From: Dolomedes plantarius
Taxonomy: Eukaryota > Arthropoda > Arachnida > Araneae > Dolomedidae
NCBI GenBank assembly: GCA_907164885.2
Contig: OU015490.1
Coordinates: 203,246,161-203,310,160 of the forward strand
Direction of reading: 5' to 3'
Length of the DNA stretch: 64,000 nucleotides
The first letter of the stretch is position 1, and the number at the start of each line of letters is the position of its first letter. The notes beneath the pieces were generated by a model that did no database searches, had not been told where the DNA came from, and saw only the letters and a program-made list of their open reading frames with translations. The position numbers and the translations under genes are program-made. Positions 11,749 through 23,452 of this stretch are shown one piece after another.

Positions 11749-12062
11749 AAAACACGTAAGAACACGTTTAGCTCCCCTCTCCCCCTTGGGAGACGAATTT
11801 TGATAAATCCTGAAATCGGTTTTTAGGTATTCATGTTTCTTACATTTTAAAGCAAGAATCTTATGGATATCGATTTTCTTCTTTGAGATATAAAGGCATA
11901 TGTAAAAAACACGTTTTGCCCCCCTCCCCCCCTTGGGGGGGCGAATTTTGAAAAATCGCTTCTTAAATGACGCCTTCAGCACAAAAGTAATAAGCTCCTA
12001 AAATTTGATATCTGTATCTCTAATAGTTTTTGCTGGGCGTTGATACGTGTATGTATATATAT
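11749..12062 (-). mobile_element. Second partial Helitron unit
   Basis: One more minisatellite unit followed by the same 5'-terminal segment found at 11651-11747 (CTTCAGCACAAAAGTAATAA through TTTTTGCTGGG), ending in a TA-rich tract. It looks like the 5' part of a sister Helitron in tandem with 10373-11747. Its own TC terminus has decayed into microsatellite. Confidence 0.65.
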
Positions 12063-12084
12063 ATAAGTCAGGACTTCTTCCTTT

Positions 12085-12219
12085 ATAGATATAGATATAT
12101 ATATATATATGTATATATATGTATATATATATATATATATATGTATATCTATATATGTATATATATGTATATATATATATATGTATATATATGTATATAT
12201 ATATATATTTGTATATCTA

Positions 12220-12292
<73 letters not shown>
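12085..12292. repeat. TA/TATG microsatellite
   Basis: Alternating TA with periodic G substitutions, then a pure TA tract. Frames here encode only I/Y repeats. Confidence 0.95.
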
Positions 12293-12294
<2 letters not shown>

Positions 12295-12425
12295 TTTATA
12301 TTCAACTATTAAATACTCCATGATTTAAAGTACTAAAAATGCTGGAATAATTTAACATTCAATTTTAAAACATTAAAAATTCAGACATTTTTAAAAGAAC
12401 AATTAGTTTTGATTTATCTGCTTAA

Positions 12426-12842
12426 GGCTTTTGTGTACTTACCCCACTGAATTCGCTCCCCCCAATATTAATCTATGGAGACTATTTGTCTACCATTTAC
12501 AACTACATAAATGCTGATAATCCTATAAAAATGGTATTTCAGATAGCCTGAACTTTTCAGCACCTTGCAACAGGATTCATTTTATAAATTTCACCCACCA
12601 AAGGAATTTATAAGCGTTTAAAACACACTATACCATATTTTTTTCCCAAGAATAATTTAAATTTTAAAATATTATTTGCATTTTAAAAAATGAAAAATGC
12701 CCCAAGGTATAAATTTTCTTTCTCTATTACGGAGTACAATTAAAAAAAAATCTTTAAATTCAAGTTGGCAATCCTTAAACACATTTTGTCCATAGGTTAA
12801 CATTGAGGTGAGCTAATCCAATACGGTTAGTACACAGCAGCT
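12426..12842. mobile_element. TTAA-flanked MITE (family B), copy 2
   Basis: TTAA at 12422-12425 and 12843-12846 flanks inverted ends related to GGCTGCTGTGTACTAACC. The interior shares the GCTCACCTCAATGTTAACC and TAATAGAGAAAGAAA blocks with other copies. Shorter than copy 1 and without coding capacity. Confidence 0.8.
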
Positions 12843-12846
12843 TTAA

Positions 12847-13897
12847 TCAATAGCTTTATTTGTGCAACTTTTTCCCTTTTGAATTTTGAAAAGGTTTATA
12901 TAAATTCTAACCACTTCAAAGGACGAAAAAAAATTTTTTTTCCACGGTAGATTTTGCTCCAGGACATAATTTAAGAATATGTACTGTAAATCAAAAATCT
13001 TGTAGACAGTTTAGTGGAAATAGGAAAAAGAAAGACTGTACAAAATGCCATAAAGATTCTATGCAAGAAATTTTAGGCATATTAATTAATTTTTTTAATT
13101 TTACGATTAATGCACCAAAATTTTCTTCAACAATTTGGTAATTATTAATTATTACCTTTATTCTTTTAAAATATGTAAAATTATCATATTTTAATCACTT
13201 TTAATAGACTTCTTTTTTTAATACATTTGCAGAATCATAAACTTGAAATTTTATTTCACCATAAAATTACGACTTTTTCCATGAACAGATTGCTGCCCGT
13301 TATTTCACCGTATTTTTGAATTGGAATGTTGGGAAATTATTGTCCATTATAGAAATAGGAAATAGTATAAATGAGATATTTTATATATAATTTTTTAATT
13401 GTTTCAAGAAGAATTAGAACTTTGCTGTTAGATATAGAGCGAAGGAATATGCATAAGAAAAAACAGTAAAAGACTGATATTTGTAATATCCCGATTTGGG
13501 ATTTTATTTTAGAATCAGCCGATACTACTGTACTCTCTTCTCATTTTTCGTTTCAGCTGGCTGAGGTCAAGGATAATAGTTCCTTTTTCTCATCAATTTC
13601 CCTTTTCAAGTAAGAATAATTATTTGGGAGACATTCTACAGAAAATCGAACCACTGGCATATAATTTTTTAGTTTGTTTGTTTCCGCATTCCAAAACCTT
13701 CAAATTTTATCAAAAGACCAAGGTGAAGTTTTTTAGTGATTCAAGAGACATCTAAGATTATCAAATTACGCAGTAACAAAGAACTGACCAGAAAAGGAAA
13801 GTAGGGCTTGAATTAAATACAGCATGCCATTACAGTGATCTTCCCCACTGGACAAACTCTTCCACGGGGGACTTTGTTTCGAGGATGTAACATCACA
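12847..13897. other. Intergenic, no gene seen
   Basis: AT-rich sequence without domains, terminal repeats or RNA genes that I can recognise. Confidence 0.5.
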
Positions 13898-13899
13898 TA

Positions 13900-14768
13900 C
13901 AGGGTGATTCCAAATTCATGGTACAAACTTTAAGGGTTGGTATAGCACACTATAACAATCATTTATTTTATAGTAATGAAGGGGCGCAAGTGACGCGTTG
14001 AGTCACAAACACAAGAAATAGGCATGAAAGGAATGAAAAATTAAGTGAATGGTTGGTTCCGATGCCGGTAGAGAAAAGTAGGTGGCTTGTCGCCCATCAA
14101 CACTATGCATCTGAGGGAACATGCTATTCTCAATTGTGTTGTCCGTGATGGGAGACTTTACGTTTGCCAAAAAAACAAACATGCATCTCATGTACGGCTG
14201 TGAAAATGGTAACGACAGAGCCGTGCTACGAATGTATCAGGAGCGCTTCCCTCACAGACGAATGCCGGACCGACTAAGGTTTCAGCATGATGGGGCGCCA
14301 GCCCATTTCAGCACTGTCTTGCTCAATTACCTGGATGCTACTTTTGGAGCACGATGGATTGAGAGTGCTGGACCAGTCCCTTGACCACCCCGATCTCCAG
14401 ATTTATCGAGCCTCGAATTCCTATAGAGACATCTGAAGAGTGACGTATATGCGACTCCAGCTGACTCTTGATGATCTCATCGCTCAAATATCCGTTGCTG
14501 CTGCACGTGTGTGTGAAATACCTGGCATCTTAGAAACTGTACTCCAATCGTTCCAGGGACGCTGCCAAACACGTACTACTGATAGTGGAGGCAATTTTGA
14601 ACATAGCACTGGTCAACGATGTTGTCAATAAACAATTTTTCTTTTCTTTCATGTCTTTTCTTTTCTTTCATGTTTGGGCCTCAACGTGTCACTTGCTCCC
14701 ATACATTCCTATAGAATAAATGATTATTACAGTGTCCTGTACCAACCGTTAAAGTTTGTATCACCCTA
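13900..14768 (+). mobile_element. Internally deleted mariner-like element
   Basis: Imperfect TIRs of about 100 bases begin near CAGGGTGAT at 13900 and end with the inverse at about 14768, flanked by TA on both sides. TA duplication is typical of the IS630-Tc1-mariner superfamily. Between the TIRs lie the N-terminal and C-terminal parts of a transposase with the middle removed, so the copy cannot encode an active enzyme. Confidence 0.85.
14181..14631 (+). pseudogene. Mariner-like transposase, middle deleted
   Basis: The N-terminal helix-turn-helix start (MHLMYGCENGNDRAVLRMYQ) runs directly into the catalytic core (FQHDGAPAHFS, carrying the second catalytic aspartate), so the link region and the first aspartate are gone. 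Stops follow at the VP*PPRSPDLSSLEFL*RHLKSDVY segment, where the third acidic residue lies, and the C-terminal stretch is frame-shifted (VCEIPGILETVLQSFQGRC). The family is the spider-type IS630/mariner group with an N-terminal DUF4817-like domain, by my recollection of its sequences. The predicted start at 14121 only adds upstream readthrough. Confidence 0.8.
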
Positions 14769-14949
14769 TATACTTTTCTTTTCCCCCATACATTTTCTTT
14801 TGATAATGCGGAGGAACTTGTCCTGAGGCACTCGCGCCGTATACTGCAGAAATTTACTACTTTATAACTGGGAGCACCACACAGGTTTGTCAAGGTGCCA
14901 CCTCCATTTTCATTGAGCACCCCCAGTGGAGGCTCGTACCTTCCCCACC

Positions 14950-15085
14950 CACTGACTTCGTTGAATGACTTTCCGGTCTGCAGATTTAACCGACCCATAT
15001 CCGGCCTGGTATTTATTGCGTTCATCGGGATATGCAATGAGCACCCTTCGTCCGAAGCTCAACGAACTACCACTAGGCTACCTCG
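14950..15085 (-). mobile_element. Possible tRNA-derived SINE fragment
   Basis: On the minus strand the word GGTAGCCTAGTGGTAG at about 15065-15080 looks like a tRNA A box. The B-box position is diverged (GGTGCTCATTGCATATCCC). Composition is GC-richer than the flanks. Only weakly supported. Confidence 0.3.
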
Positions 15086-15785
15086 GGTCACATCACACAT
15101 ACTGAGAAAACAAATAAAACGCAAATAGGCACATCTGCAAGCTTAGGGTTCAAACTCCAATAAAAGAATTTCAAATCTCCATAAAAGAGGTTCAGATACT
15201 CATTCATTATTTTCTCTCTGAAAAAAAAATAATAATATATACATAAAAGAAGGATCTTAGATAAGCACTCAGTAAAAAAAAACAGCCTCTATCTAATGAA
15301 AAAATCCTCCACATCAATAAAAAAATAATAATAATAAAAAATTTGGGTTTTCCCCGAAATGAAAAAAATAAAAGAGACTAGTTTGACAAGGTCATGTCTT
15401 GACCTGATAATTTTTACACTTTCTGGCGGCGATAGCATCTTTCCCTTCCGTGTCTGATTATAGAGTAGATAATTAATTGGGATCAGATCTGGGGGTCTGG
15501 GTGAAAGATTCTCCAGCATAAGAGCGAAAACCTATATGAACTTAGATTAGAAGTTTTTCCTTTGCATTAAATGAGAGTAGGAAACCACTTCATTGCATGC
15601 AAAATGAAAACAAGAGTCTGTTTAAAGTTGTGTGAACATTCGTCTTAAAAAAATAATAGGATTTAAACCAAGATAAAGTGTTGGAAGAAGCTAGTTTTAA
15701 ATTTACAATTATAATGCCGAATGTTGTAACTTGTAGTTTAAAACTTCTGAATATACGAGTTATTTTGATATGTTTTCGTATAACC
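15086..15785. other. Intergenic, no gene seen
   Basis: Contains A-rich and AAT-repeat stretches (15220-15345). The minus-strand frame at 15289-15519 shows no recognisable domain. Confidence 0.5.
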
Positions 15786-15789
15786 TTAA

Positions 15790-16212
15790 GGCTGCTGAAT
15801 ACTGACCTAATTGGATTCAGTCACTTCAATGTTAACCTATGTAGAAAATGTGTCGAAGGATTGCTCAGATGGATTGAAAGATTTTATTTTTAAATTGTAC
15901 TCCATAATAGAGAAAGAAATTTTCCACCTTGGGGCATTTTTCGTTTGTTTTTTTTAAACGGCCGATAATATTTTAAAGTTTAAATTATTCGGGGAAATAA
16001 ATCTGGTATAGTGTGTTTTAAACGCTTATAAATTCTTTTGGTGGACACCATGTATAAAATGAATCCTGTTGCAAGGTGCAGAAAAGTTTTGGCTATCTGG
16101 AAATACCGTTTTTATTGGATTATCAGTATTTATGTAGCTGTCAATAGTAGACACATTTTCTCCATAGGTTTTATTGTATTGTGTCGTATGTTATAATGTA
16201 TCATAACGTATC

Positions 16213-16288
<76 letters not shown>

Positions 16289-16642
16289 TATATATATTAT
16301 ATATATATATATATATTATGTATCGTATCGTGACATAAGTAACGTATATGTATATTGGTTAATATATTGTAGTGTGTTTATATAGTATATGCATAGTGTA
16401 GGTGTTGTATGGGTTTATATAATTGTTTATTATAACATGTATATATTTTGTGCTGTATGGATTTATTTTGTAATGTATTTATTTTGTATTGTATTGTCCT
16501 AGCCAAGCTGATTGCTATTGGGAGATTTTTCATCTTTCAAAATCATCCGTATACCTTCGGGAAGGACGGATTACCTTTTGGACTTTCTCCATAAGGTTTA
16601 CATTGAGGTGAGTGAATCCAATAGGGAAAGTACATAGTAACC
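15790..16642. mobile_element. TTAA-flanked MITE (family B), copy 3
   Basis: It begins GGCTGCTGAATACTGACC after TTAA (15786-15789) and ends with the inverse before TTCA (16643-16646, a decayed TTAA). A large (TA)n tract at 16217-16316 and flanking TATCGTA variants have expanded inside it, explaining the extra length compared with the other copies. Confidence 0.75.
16217..16316. repeat. (TA)n microsatellite
   Basis: Alternating TA with few interruptions, inside MITE copy 3. Confidence 0.95.
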
Positions 16643-16646
16643 TTCA

Positions 16647-17313
16647 CTAAGTCTAAATTTCCATAGTTACCTAATAGGTAAATATTTTTCACCGACTGCG
16701 ATGAAATTTTTACATAAGAATTCAGCCTAACTTATAATGTATAAATATATTTTCTGCATTACTGTACATCCGTAAATATATATTTTCTGAGTTTTTCTTG
16801 GGAATTATGAATACGTCTTTAAGTGAAAACTATACCAAGGAAAATTGAATAATATAACGCCTACAAAAAGAAACAAGGAAACTGAAACGGTTTTGCTGGA
16901 TGCTATACATGATTATCTGTATCTGATAGATTATGTAACCTAGGAAGGTTAGAATAGTGACCGAAAGAACACGGAGGAAATAATTCGGAAGCCCCTCCTA
17001 AGCCGTCGCCGATCATATAGGATAAAATGTTCATGGGCTAAGAAACCGATGAACAGCATCGGGTCTATGTTATTTTCCGTCGTCATCTTACATATTTTAT
17101 TTATGATTATTTTGCGTGCATAACGCGTCCGTTTTTTTGTGATACACGTATCGTTCCAACGCTCTTCAGGGTTTTCGCATGCGCTAAGCATTTTGCGACG
17201 GGAAAAAGTGGGCGTTGCTATTCGAAAATTTCGAATGTCTGTACCTATATCCACAACCGTGAACGCCACTTTGTCACCGTTCACAGAATCCCGAACTCAC
17301 ACCTCTGAATAAC
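16647..17313. other. Intergenic; possible old element around the Tc1
   Basis: The minus-strand frame at 16949-17284 (111 codons) has no domain I recognise. The sequence just beyond the right end of the Tc1 (18988-19075) ends in GACCACCCTGTA, a mariner-type terminus. The Tc1 may therefore have landed in an older element, but the matching other end was not found. Confidence 0.35.
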
Positions 17314-17315
17314 TA

Positions 17316-18985
17316 CAGTGGCTCCCAAAAGTATTCGTATACTTACGATTTTCAATGAAATAGGGGTCTATCAAATGATTAAAATGAATATTTCAGAATG
17401 GATATTTAATAATAAGATCTATAATCTATTCTTAACAAAACTACATGAAATAATTTGAAAACATAGTAAAACTTTATTTTTAAGAAACCAATAATCCAAA
17501 AGTAACAAAATCTTTATCTCACAAAAGTCATCGTACACTTGTAAAAAATCTCTACATATTAGTAAATACTCGTATACTAATATGTAGTCCTACTGAATAT
17601 AAATTTTCGTTAAATTAATATTTAGTAGGATATCCTTTAGCATCCACAACAGCTTTTAAACGTCTGGGAATAGATTGCTTTAGTTCGTTTGTAATTTTTG
17701 CATCAATGTTCATCCATTCTTCCATCATAATTGTTTTTAGTTCGTTTTTCGTGTGAATGTCGTGTTTTCGTACTCGAACCTCCAGTTCTCTCCAAATATG
17801 TTCTATTGAGTTTAAATCTGGAGATTGAGGTGGTGTTTTCAAAACTTGTGGACAATTATAGAGACACCAAATGCGAACGTTGAGAGCCGTGTGCTTAGGA
17901 TCGTTATCTTGATAAAAAACAAAGTTGTTTCTAATACCCAAATTTTGAGCTGATAATTTTAAATTGTCTCTTAAAATATTTATAAAAACAGCATGATTCA
18001 TTATGCCATCAATAAATACCAAATTTCCTAGTCCTGATGCTGACATGCACCCCCACACAACGATACCTCCATGCTTAACTGTTCCTACTAAGTTCTTGGG
18101 ATTAAGTTCCTCATTTTTTCTTCTCCATACAATTATACGCCCATCAGCACCAAAAATGTTCATCGGCAAATAAGACATTATTCCAATAGGTTTGGGGCTT
18201 ATTTATCATTGATAGTGCGAAGGGAAGCCAAAACTTTCTGTTTTTCTCACTCACAAAAATTTTTCTATGGGCAGAACGCCCATGTTATCCAGCTGTTCTG
18301 AGAACTCGTCAAAAAATTTCAGGTGAAATGGAAGTAGAAAATGCTTCATTCAATTCTGCAAAAACTTTTACAGCACTCAAACGTGAATTTTTCACAAATT
18401 TTCTAAATATAAATCTCTGATCACGTTTGTTAACTTTGCCGGACGGCCTTTTCTTACCTTGTTTTCAATCCAATTTTCTTCTTTAAAGCGTTTTTTCACA
18501 TACTGACAGTAGAATGGGATAAATTAAGTAATTTAGCAATATTCCGAACTGATTTACCACCACTATGATGAAAAATAATCAATTTTGGAATGCTGTTTGT
18601 TGTTTCTTTACGAGTACGAGCCATTTTTAATTAATAAATAGAATATTACGGTTTAGGCAAGCAAAAATTAAAGCCAAACGATATTTTAAATGCCACCACA
18701 ATTCAAAAATAAAAATAAAGCGCCAGACGATAATTTTAATTATGAATTTATCCGAAAATATTTCAGTGTACGATGACTTTTGTGAGATAAAGCTTTTATT
18801 ACTTTTTGATTACTGGTTTCTTAAAATTAAAGTTTTACTATGTTTTCAAAATATTTCATGTAGTTTTGTTAAGAATAGATTATAGATCTTATTATTAAAT
18901 ACCCATTCAGAAATATAATTTAATTAATGGATAGACCCCTTTTCATTGAAATTCGTAAGTGTACGAACACATTTGGGAGCCACTG
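17316..18985 (-). mobile_element. Tc1-like transposon with long TIRs
   Basis: It starts CAGTGGCTCCCAAAAGTATT and ends with the inverse CACTG, with TA on both sides (17314-17315 and 18986-18987). The inverted repeats extend about 220 bases on each side (roughly 17316-17536 and 18764-18985). The transposase lies between them on the minus strand. TIR similarity is high, suggesting a fairly recent insertion, but the gene is broken. Confidence 0.92.
17615..18623 (-). pseudogene. Tc1-family transposase, frameshifted
   Basis: The coding remnant begins at 18623 with MARTRKETT and a helix-turn-helix start (SVRNIAKLLNLSHSTV), then shifts frame near 18490. The intact C-terminal frame (18178-17615, 187 codons) carries the catalytic core: a WGCMSASGLG stretch, the second aspartate in YQDNDPKHTA and the final glutamate in PPQSPDLNSIEHIW, giving a DD34E-type pattern. 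The first aspartate, in FADE, sits at another frameshift near 18175. At least two frame errors make this copy inactive. The cut-and-paste reaction would insert at TA sites. Confidence 0.88.
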
Positions 18986-18987
18986 TA

Positions 18988-19390
18988 TATCTGAAATCTC
19001 ACCCTCGGTCGGTTTGACGGAACAGTCGCTAGAGGTCTATATATCGGCAAAGTTTTTTTATGACCACCCTGTAATATCATAATACATTGGCGATGTTCAA
19101 CAGGGGAAGAAAAAGTAAACAAATTTACGAGCAATAACACCTTGGTGCTCAGTCAAAAATCTCAAACTGAGTTTTTATATGTATATATATAATCTGTAAT
19201 AATAACGCCCCACTAGTTATTAATTCTATCCATTAATTCTCTACCTTTTAATATTGTCCTTCCCCTTATGTATCTACTTCAGTTTCTGTGCTGCTGTCTC
19301 AGGACATATTTTACCATAGATGATCACGAGACAAACGAAACTAATTTTTTTTTGTTCTGGTGGAAAGTCAAATTGCGCGTCACTTAGCGT
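18988..19390. other. Intergenic, no gene seen
   Basis: Sequence between the Tc1 and the LTR element. It includes a GACCACCCTGTA motif at about 19063-19074 that resembles a mariner terminus. Confidence 0.4.
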
Positions 19391-19919
19391 TGTAAGGACT
19401 TCGCCTAAAAATAAGACTGACAGCCTTATATTTTACAAAATGCTTTATTGGCATTCTAGATAATATAGGCTCTATACAATAATTACAAATAAACATGATC
19501 TAAGGATATTCGCGGGTTCAGGATATCATGAGAGGAACGCGGCAGGCTCTCCGTCCTCGGTCACACGTTCCCGACCGACGAGGGTTGTTCACACCTGTAA
19601 GGAGAAGTCAACTGCCCCCTATTACATCAAGGTGTCGACTATATATCCGCTCATTCTTCGTGGGGGTTCCTTTAAGTTACCGCTTGCCGCGCTGTGCCTT
19701 CAAGCGTCTGACCAGCCGACACTAGCCTTTCATCTGGACTCATTGTCAACTAGGGAATCGTTTCAAAAGAGGTTCCTTTCTTGAAGTGTATCGAAGAGTC
19801 ACTACGACACGGCTTTGTTAACTAAACCGAAGGTCACCTTTCGCACTGATAAAACACCTTAGATGACAAAGAACGGGTATCCCTTGGAATTTACCCGTAG
19901 GGACCGTCAAGTCATTACA
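19391..19919 (-). repeat. LTR (3' copy in element orientation)
   Basis: Near-identical partner of 21601-22129. Starts TGTAAGGACTTCGCC and ends AAGTCATTACA on the plus strand. Confidence 0.9.
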
Positions 19920-19924
19920 GTCTA

Positions 19925-19945
19925 TAATCTTCCCCTCCCTAGATG
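19925..19945 (-). promoter_or_regulatory. Polypurine tract of LTR element
   Basis: The minus-strand purine run GGGAGGGGAAGA lies just before the LTR start, where plus-strand DNA synthesis would be primed. Confidence 0.7.
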
Positions 19946-21039
19946 TTTTTTCTGCAGAAAATTTTCACACTGGCAAAAAAACAACAAAAACATGGTCCTT
20001 CTCAGGACAATTTCAATTATAAAACTTTTCCCGAAGGCAAATGCACGACCAATTGACACTTACGAGTAGACCGTTAATTTTGATCAAACTCTGGCTTTAC
20101 TTCATGAAAGAAAAATTTTTAACTGTACTTCAAAGTTATCATTTTAAAAGCACATCAAAAAGGAATTTATAATTAAAATTTACGCACTTTAAAATCTCTA
20201 ATAAGAGAACACGCCGTAGCAAAGAAATTATAATATTACACAATAATACAACAAATCATGCAAAAAATTTAAATAGAACAGTATACTAATACATGTCATA
20301 TCAACAAACTATTAAATTCATAGAACACTAGTACATACACATGACACTACATAAAAAACATTATAACTAGTAAATCACTCAACTGGGATCCCATAATTTA
20401 CCTTAATTGTGATCACATGACACAAATAAATTCTCAAATTGATATTAAACACAGTTACAATGAAACAACTTTACACAAAAAAAATTAAATACAAATCCAA
20501 AATGGATACCTAAACTTCATACAGAACATATCATCACGGTTACTAATACACATGAAAATTTTTAATTTCTTACTTATCTTTTAATACGTTTAACACTTAT
20601 AGTCATAAAAACAATTTAATACTCGGCTTTTCCGTAAATCCTGGATCAGGGAACTTTAATTCGTTCACGATTACCTGTGATCCAATCTTTTCCATTTAAG
20701 TGGACAGTCATCAGTGACCTAAAGGTAAATATTCATTTTATCCTACTATAGGATTCACAATCGATTTAGGGTCTAATTTTTCAGTACTGACTGACACATA
20801 AAATTATAACATAATAGCTCATTGGCTCATTCCTTATCCAAAAAAAAATTCACAAACCTCACATTCCTTGTAATCACTTGGATTCTTTGACAACACTTAC
20901 ATTTATCTGTTGTCGTAACAACTCTTCAGGCAAAACTTATCGATTTCACAATAAATCATCCAATTGCGGTATTCAAACACCGTACGGAGTGCATTTTGAC
21001 TCCAATTACTACCTTCTTAGGTATACACAAAAACATACA

Positions 21040-21450
21040 CATTTGCATTTAACAAAACACAGAAATTGGCTAAACTTATTGCAATTCCTAACAAACAAAA
21101 TATTGGTTCTTTACTTGAACACTAAATGGTTACTCATTCATATACCCCAAAAACACACAGAAATTGGTTTTACTTATCACAATTCCTAAAACAATAGTTC
21201 CTACTTAGAACTTCAAATGGTTAACTCATACACCATTAAAACACAGAAATTGATTTAAATCATCCAAATTTCTAATATAAAATATCAGTTCTAAAATATC
21301 AGTTCTTAATACGAACTCTAAATGGTTAACTTGTACATATACCATTTAAAAAAAACACAGAAATTGATTTAATTCATCAAAATTTCTAAAATATCAGTTC
21401 TTAATACGAACTCTAAATGGCTACTTATACCAATACCATTTAAAAACCAC
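21040..21450. repeat. Minisatellite in LTR element leader, ~100-bp unit
   Basis: Four to five degenerate units, each with ACACAGAAATTG, a CAATTCCTAA/AATTTCTAA word, a TTCTTAATACGAAC-like word and CTAAATGGTTA. It lies between the primer-binding region and the non-coding interior in element orientation. Confidence 0.85.
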
Positions 21451-21572
21451 AATAAAATAATTTTACTTATTGCATTTATACAAAACCATTATTTGGTTTT
21501 TAAATCAAAGCCAGAATCTGATAAAAAGAATTGGCCTACCTGTAATCCTTCGTTCATCACTGATATCCTATC

Positions 21573-21590
21573 CCACTTCTGACACCATTT
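21573..21590 (-). promoter_or_regulatory. Primer-binding site of LTR element
   Basis: TGGTGTCAGAAGTGGGAT on the minus strand, about ten bases inside the 5' LTR. This is where a tRNA 3' end would prime reverse transcription. Confidence 0.7.
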
Positions 21591-21600
21591 ATAACAGTCC

Positions 21601-22129
21601 TGTAAGGACTTCGCCTAAAACAAGACTGACAGCCTTTAATATTTACAAAATGCTTTATTAGGCATTCTAGATTAAATATAGGCTCTATACAATAATTACA
21701 AATAAACATTATCTAAGGATAATTCGCGGGTTCAGGATACATGAGAGGAACGCGGGCAGGCTCTCCGTCTCTGGCACACGCCGACGACGAGGGGTTGTTC
21801 ACACCTGTAAGGAGAAGTCAACTGCCCCCTATTACACTCAGTGTCGACTATATCCGCTCATTCTCGTGGGGGTTCCTTTTAAGTTACCGCTTGCCGCTCT
21901 GGTCCTTCAAGCGTCTGACCAGTACGACACTAGCCTTTCATCTGGACTCCATTGTCAACTAGGGAATCGTTTCAAAAGAGGTTCCTTTCTTGAAGTGTAT
22001 CGAAGAGTCACTACGACACGGCTTTGTGTAACTAAACGGAAGGTCACCTTTCGGCACTGATAAAACACCTTAGATGACAAAGACGGGTGTCCCTTGGAAT
22101 TTACCCGTAGGGACCGTCAAGTCATTACA
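21601..22129 (-). repeat. LTR (5' copy in element orientation)
   Basis: Partner of 19391-19919 with the same TG/CA ends and equal length despite scattered indels. Confidence 0.9.
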
Positions 22130-22195
22130 GCTTCTTGGACATGGGATTAACAAGACTGCTTGCTCATTACTCTCTCCTGTATCCATTGCAAATAT

Positions 22196-22427
22196 CGTCG
22201 GTGCACAAGAAAAGTGACACTTCTCAAAAATCCTTATTTTTTAGGAGAGCGATTTTAAATAATGTTCGCTCAGCGGCGAGTGACACTGGCCTCTCTACCG
22301 AGTATTTTATGAACTATCTTTATGCCATTTTTTTTCTGATAAAAGTAGATATTTTTTAACATATTAGATTATTTAACTCAAAAAGGAGAAATTTTTGAGT
22401 TGTGGTCACTTTTCTTGTGCACCGACG
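22196..22427. mobile_element. MITE with long perfect inner TIR
   Basis: CGTCGGTGCACAAGAAAAG and adjoining bases (about 23 perfect, then imperfect) are inverted at the right end. ATAT lies on both sides, so the duplication is TA or ATAT. The interior of about 150 bases is non-coding. The superfamily is not determined; TA duplication would fit Tc1/mariner. Confidence 0.8.
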
Positions 22428-22746
22428 ATATGTAAATAATTCTGTATTTAAACTTCTCATAAAAGTTACCAACCAAATATCAGTATTGTAAATTATGTGT
22501 GCAAGTTAATTTTTTTAATTCCCTTCCACGGGATTGTTTGACTGGATTTACTGTCTCTCAAGCCCGACTACAACTTTTCAATCCAAGAAGCCATTGCCTG
22601 CCGTTGAGATCCTTTCTTTTGCTTCTAATTTCGAATCTCGTACAAGGATGCGTCCTTATAAGAGAGTTAGTACACCACACATAGATATGTATATAGATAT
22701 ATATATATATATAATAGATATATTATACATATATATCATATATATA

Positions 22747-23227
22747 TCTATACTTACTTATATAAGAGAGAGGCGATTTTGTACGTGGAGGGTAATCTTC
22801 AGAACCACTGTACTATTTGAAAAATTCTTTCACTGTTTGAAAGGTACATTATTCCAGATGGACATAGGCTATATATTATGTATATCTGATCAGTAGAAAT
22901 AAAGTTAGGGGCTTAATCCTAACAATCTCCGTTGTTACCGCTACTGTCCTCTACCGCTTTTTGTGCCGAAGTCTTCAACGATCCTTATCGTGGTGCTATC
23001 GAGGTGGGCTTCTGTTCTGACGCTAGCGGTTCGAACCTAGCCGTTCTCCCGCACGCCTTTTTCTTTTAAAAAAATTATTTTAATTATTAACTAACATAAA
23101 ATTAATTTATGGTATTATTTAGGTTATTATTAAGGTAAAAAAAGATTTATAATTTATTGGCTATCAACTGGAAATTTATTGGTATAATATTTTATTCAAC
23201 CCGGACAAAGTCGGGACGGGTCGCTAG
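22747..23227 (+). mobile_element. Non-autonomous Helitron
   Basis: It begins TCTATACTTACTTATATAA after an A and ends CTAG at 23224-23227 before a T. A hairpin-forming stretch ACCCGGACAAAGTCGGGACG lies just upstream of the end. The interior includes a GGTTCGAACC word (about 23028-23037) like a polymerase III B box, possibly a captured tRNA-related piece. It is about 480 bases long with no coding capacity. Confidence 0.75.
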
Positions 23228-23229
23228 TA

Positions 23230-23292
<63 letters not shown>
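23228..23292. repeat. (TA)n microsatellite
   Basis: TA tract directly following the Helitron 3' end at 23227. Confidence 0.95.
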
Positions 23293-23297
<5 letters not shown>

Positions 23298-23452
23298 TGC
23301 TTTAAAAATGTTGTAGAATATGTCTTTGTTGCAGCGTTATTGAGAAGATATATCATAAAATTAACCGCACATAACGAATGCAAAATGTTAAAACTAAAAG
23401 AAGTGTTTTACAATATAGCCACACAATATACTGAACTTAAATTATTGAATTT

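Larger units (their letters stand above)
19391..22129 (-). mobile_element. Non-coding LTR retroelement (LARD-like)
   Basis: Two 529-base direct repeats (19391-19919 and 21601-22129) begin TG and end CA. Read on the minus strand, the right copy is the 5' LTR. It is followed by a primer-binding-like stretch, TGGTGTCAGAAGTGGGAT (about 21573-21590), and the left copy is preceded by a polypurine tract (about 19925-19945). The interior of roughly 1.7 kb has no gag or pol coding and contains a minisatellite, so the element is a non-autonomous retroelement needing proteins from elsewhere. The two LTRs differ by many small indels, so it is old. A clear target duplication was not seen. Confidence 0.85.

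Noticed and set aside
10890..11982. Multiple frames suggesting a repeated protein family
   Set aside because: They are translations of the Helitron minisatellite; stops and frame change from unit to unit.
12030..12328. Several open frames of I/Y repeats
   Set aside because: They translate TA microsatellite in all frames; the same happens at 10244-10555, 34632-34954 and 52384-52730.
14681..15128. Overlapping frames on both strands at 14681-15128
   Set aside because: Partly mariner TIR and possibly a SINE fragment; no domain in either frame.
16949..17284. 111-codon minus-strand frame as a gene
   Set aside because: No domain recognised and it ends against a Tc1 insertion point; it could be part of an older element but evidence is too thin.
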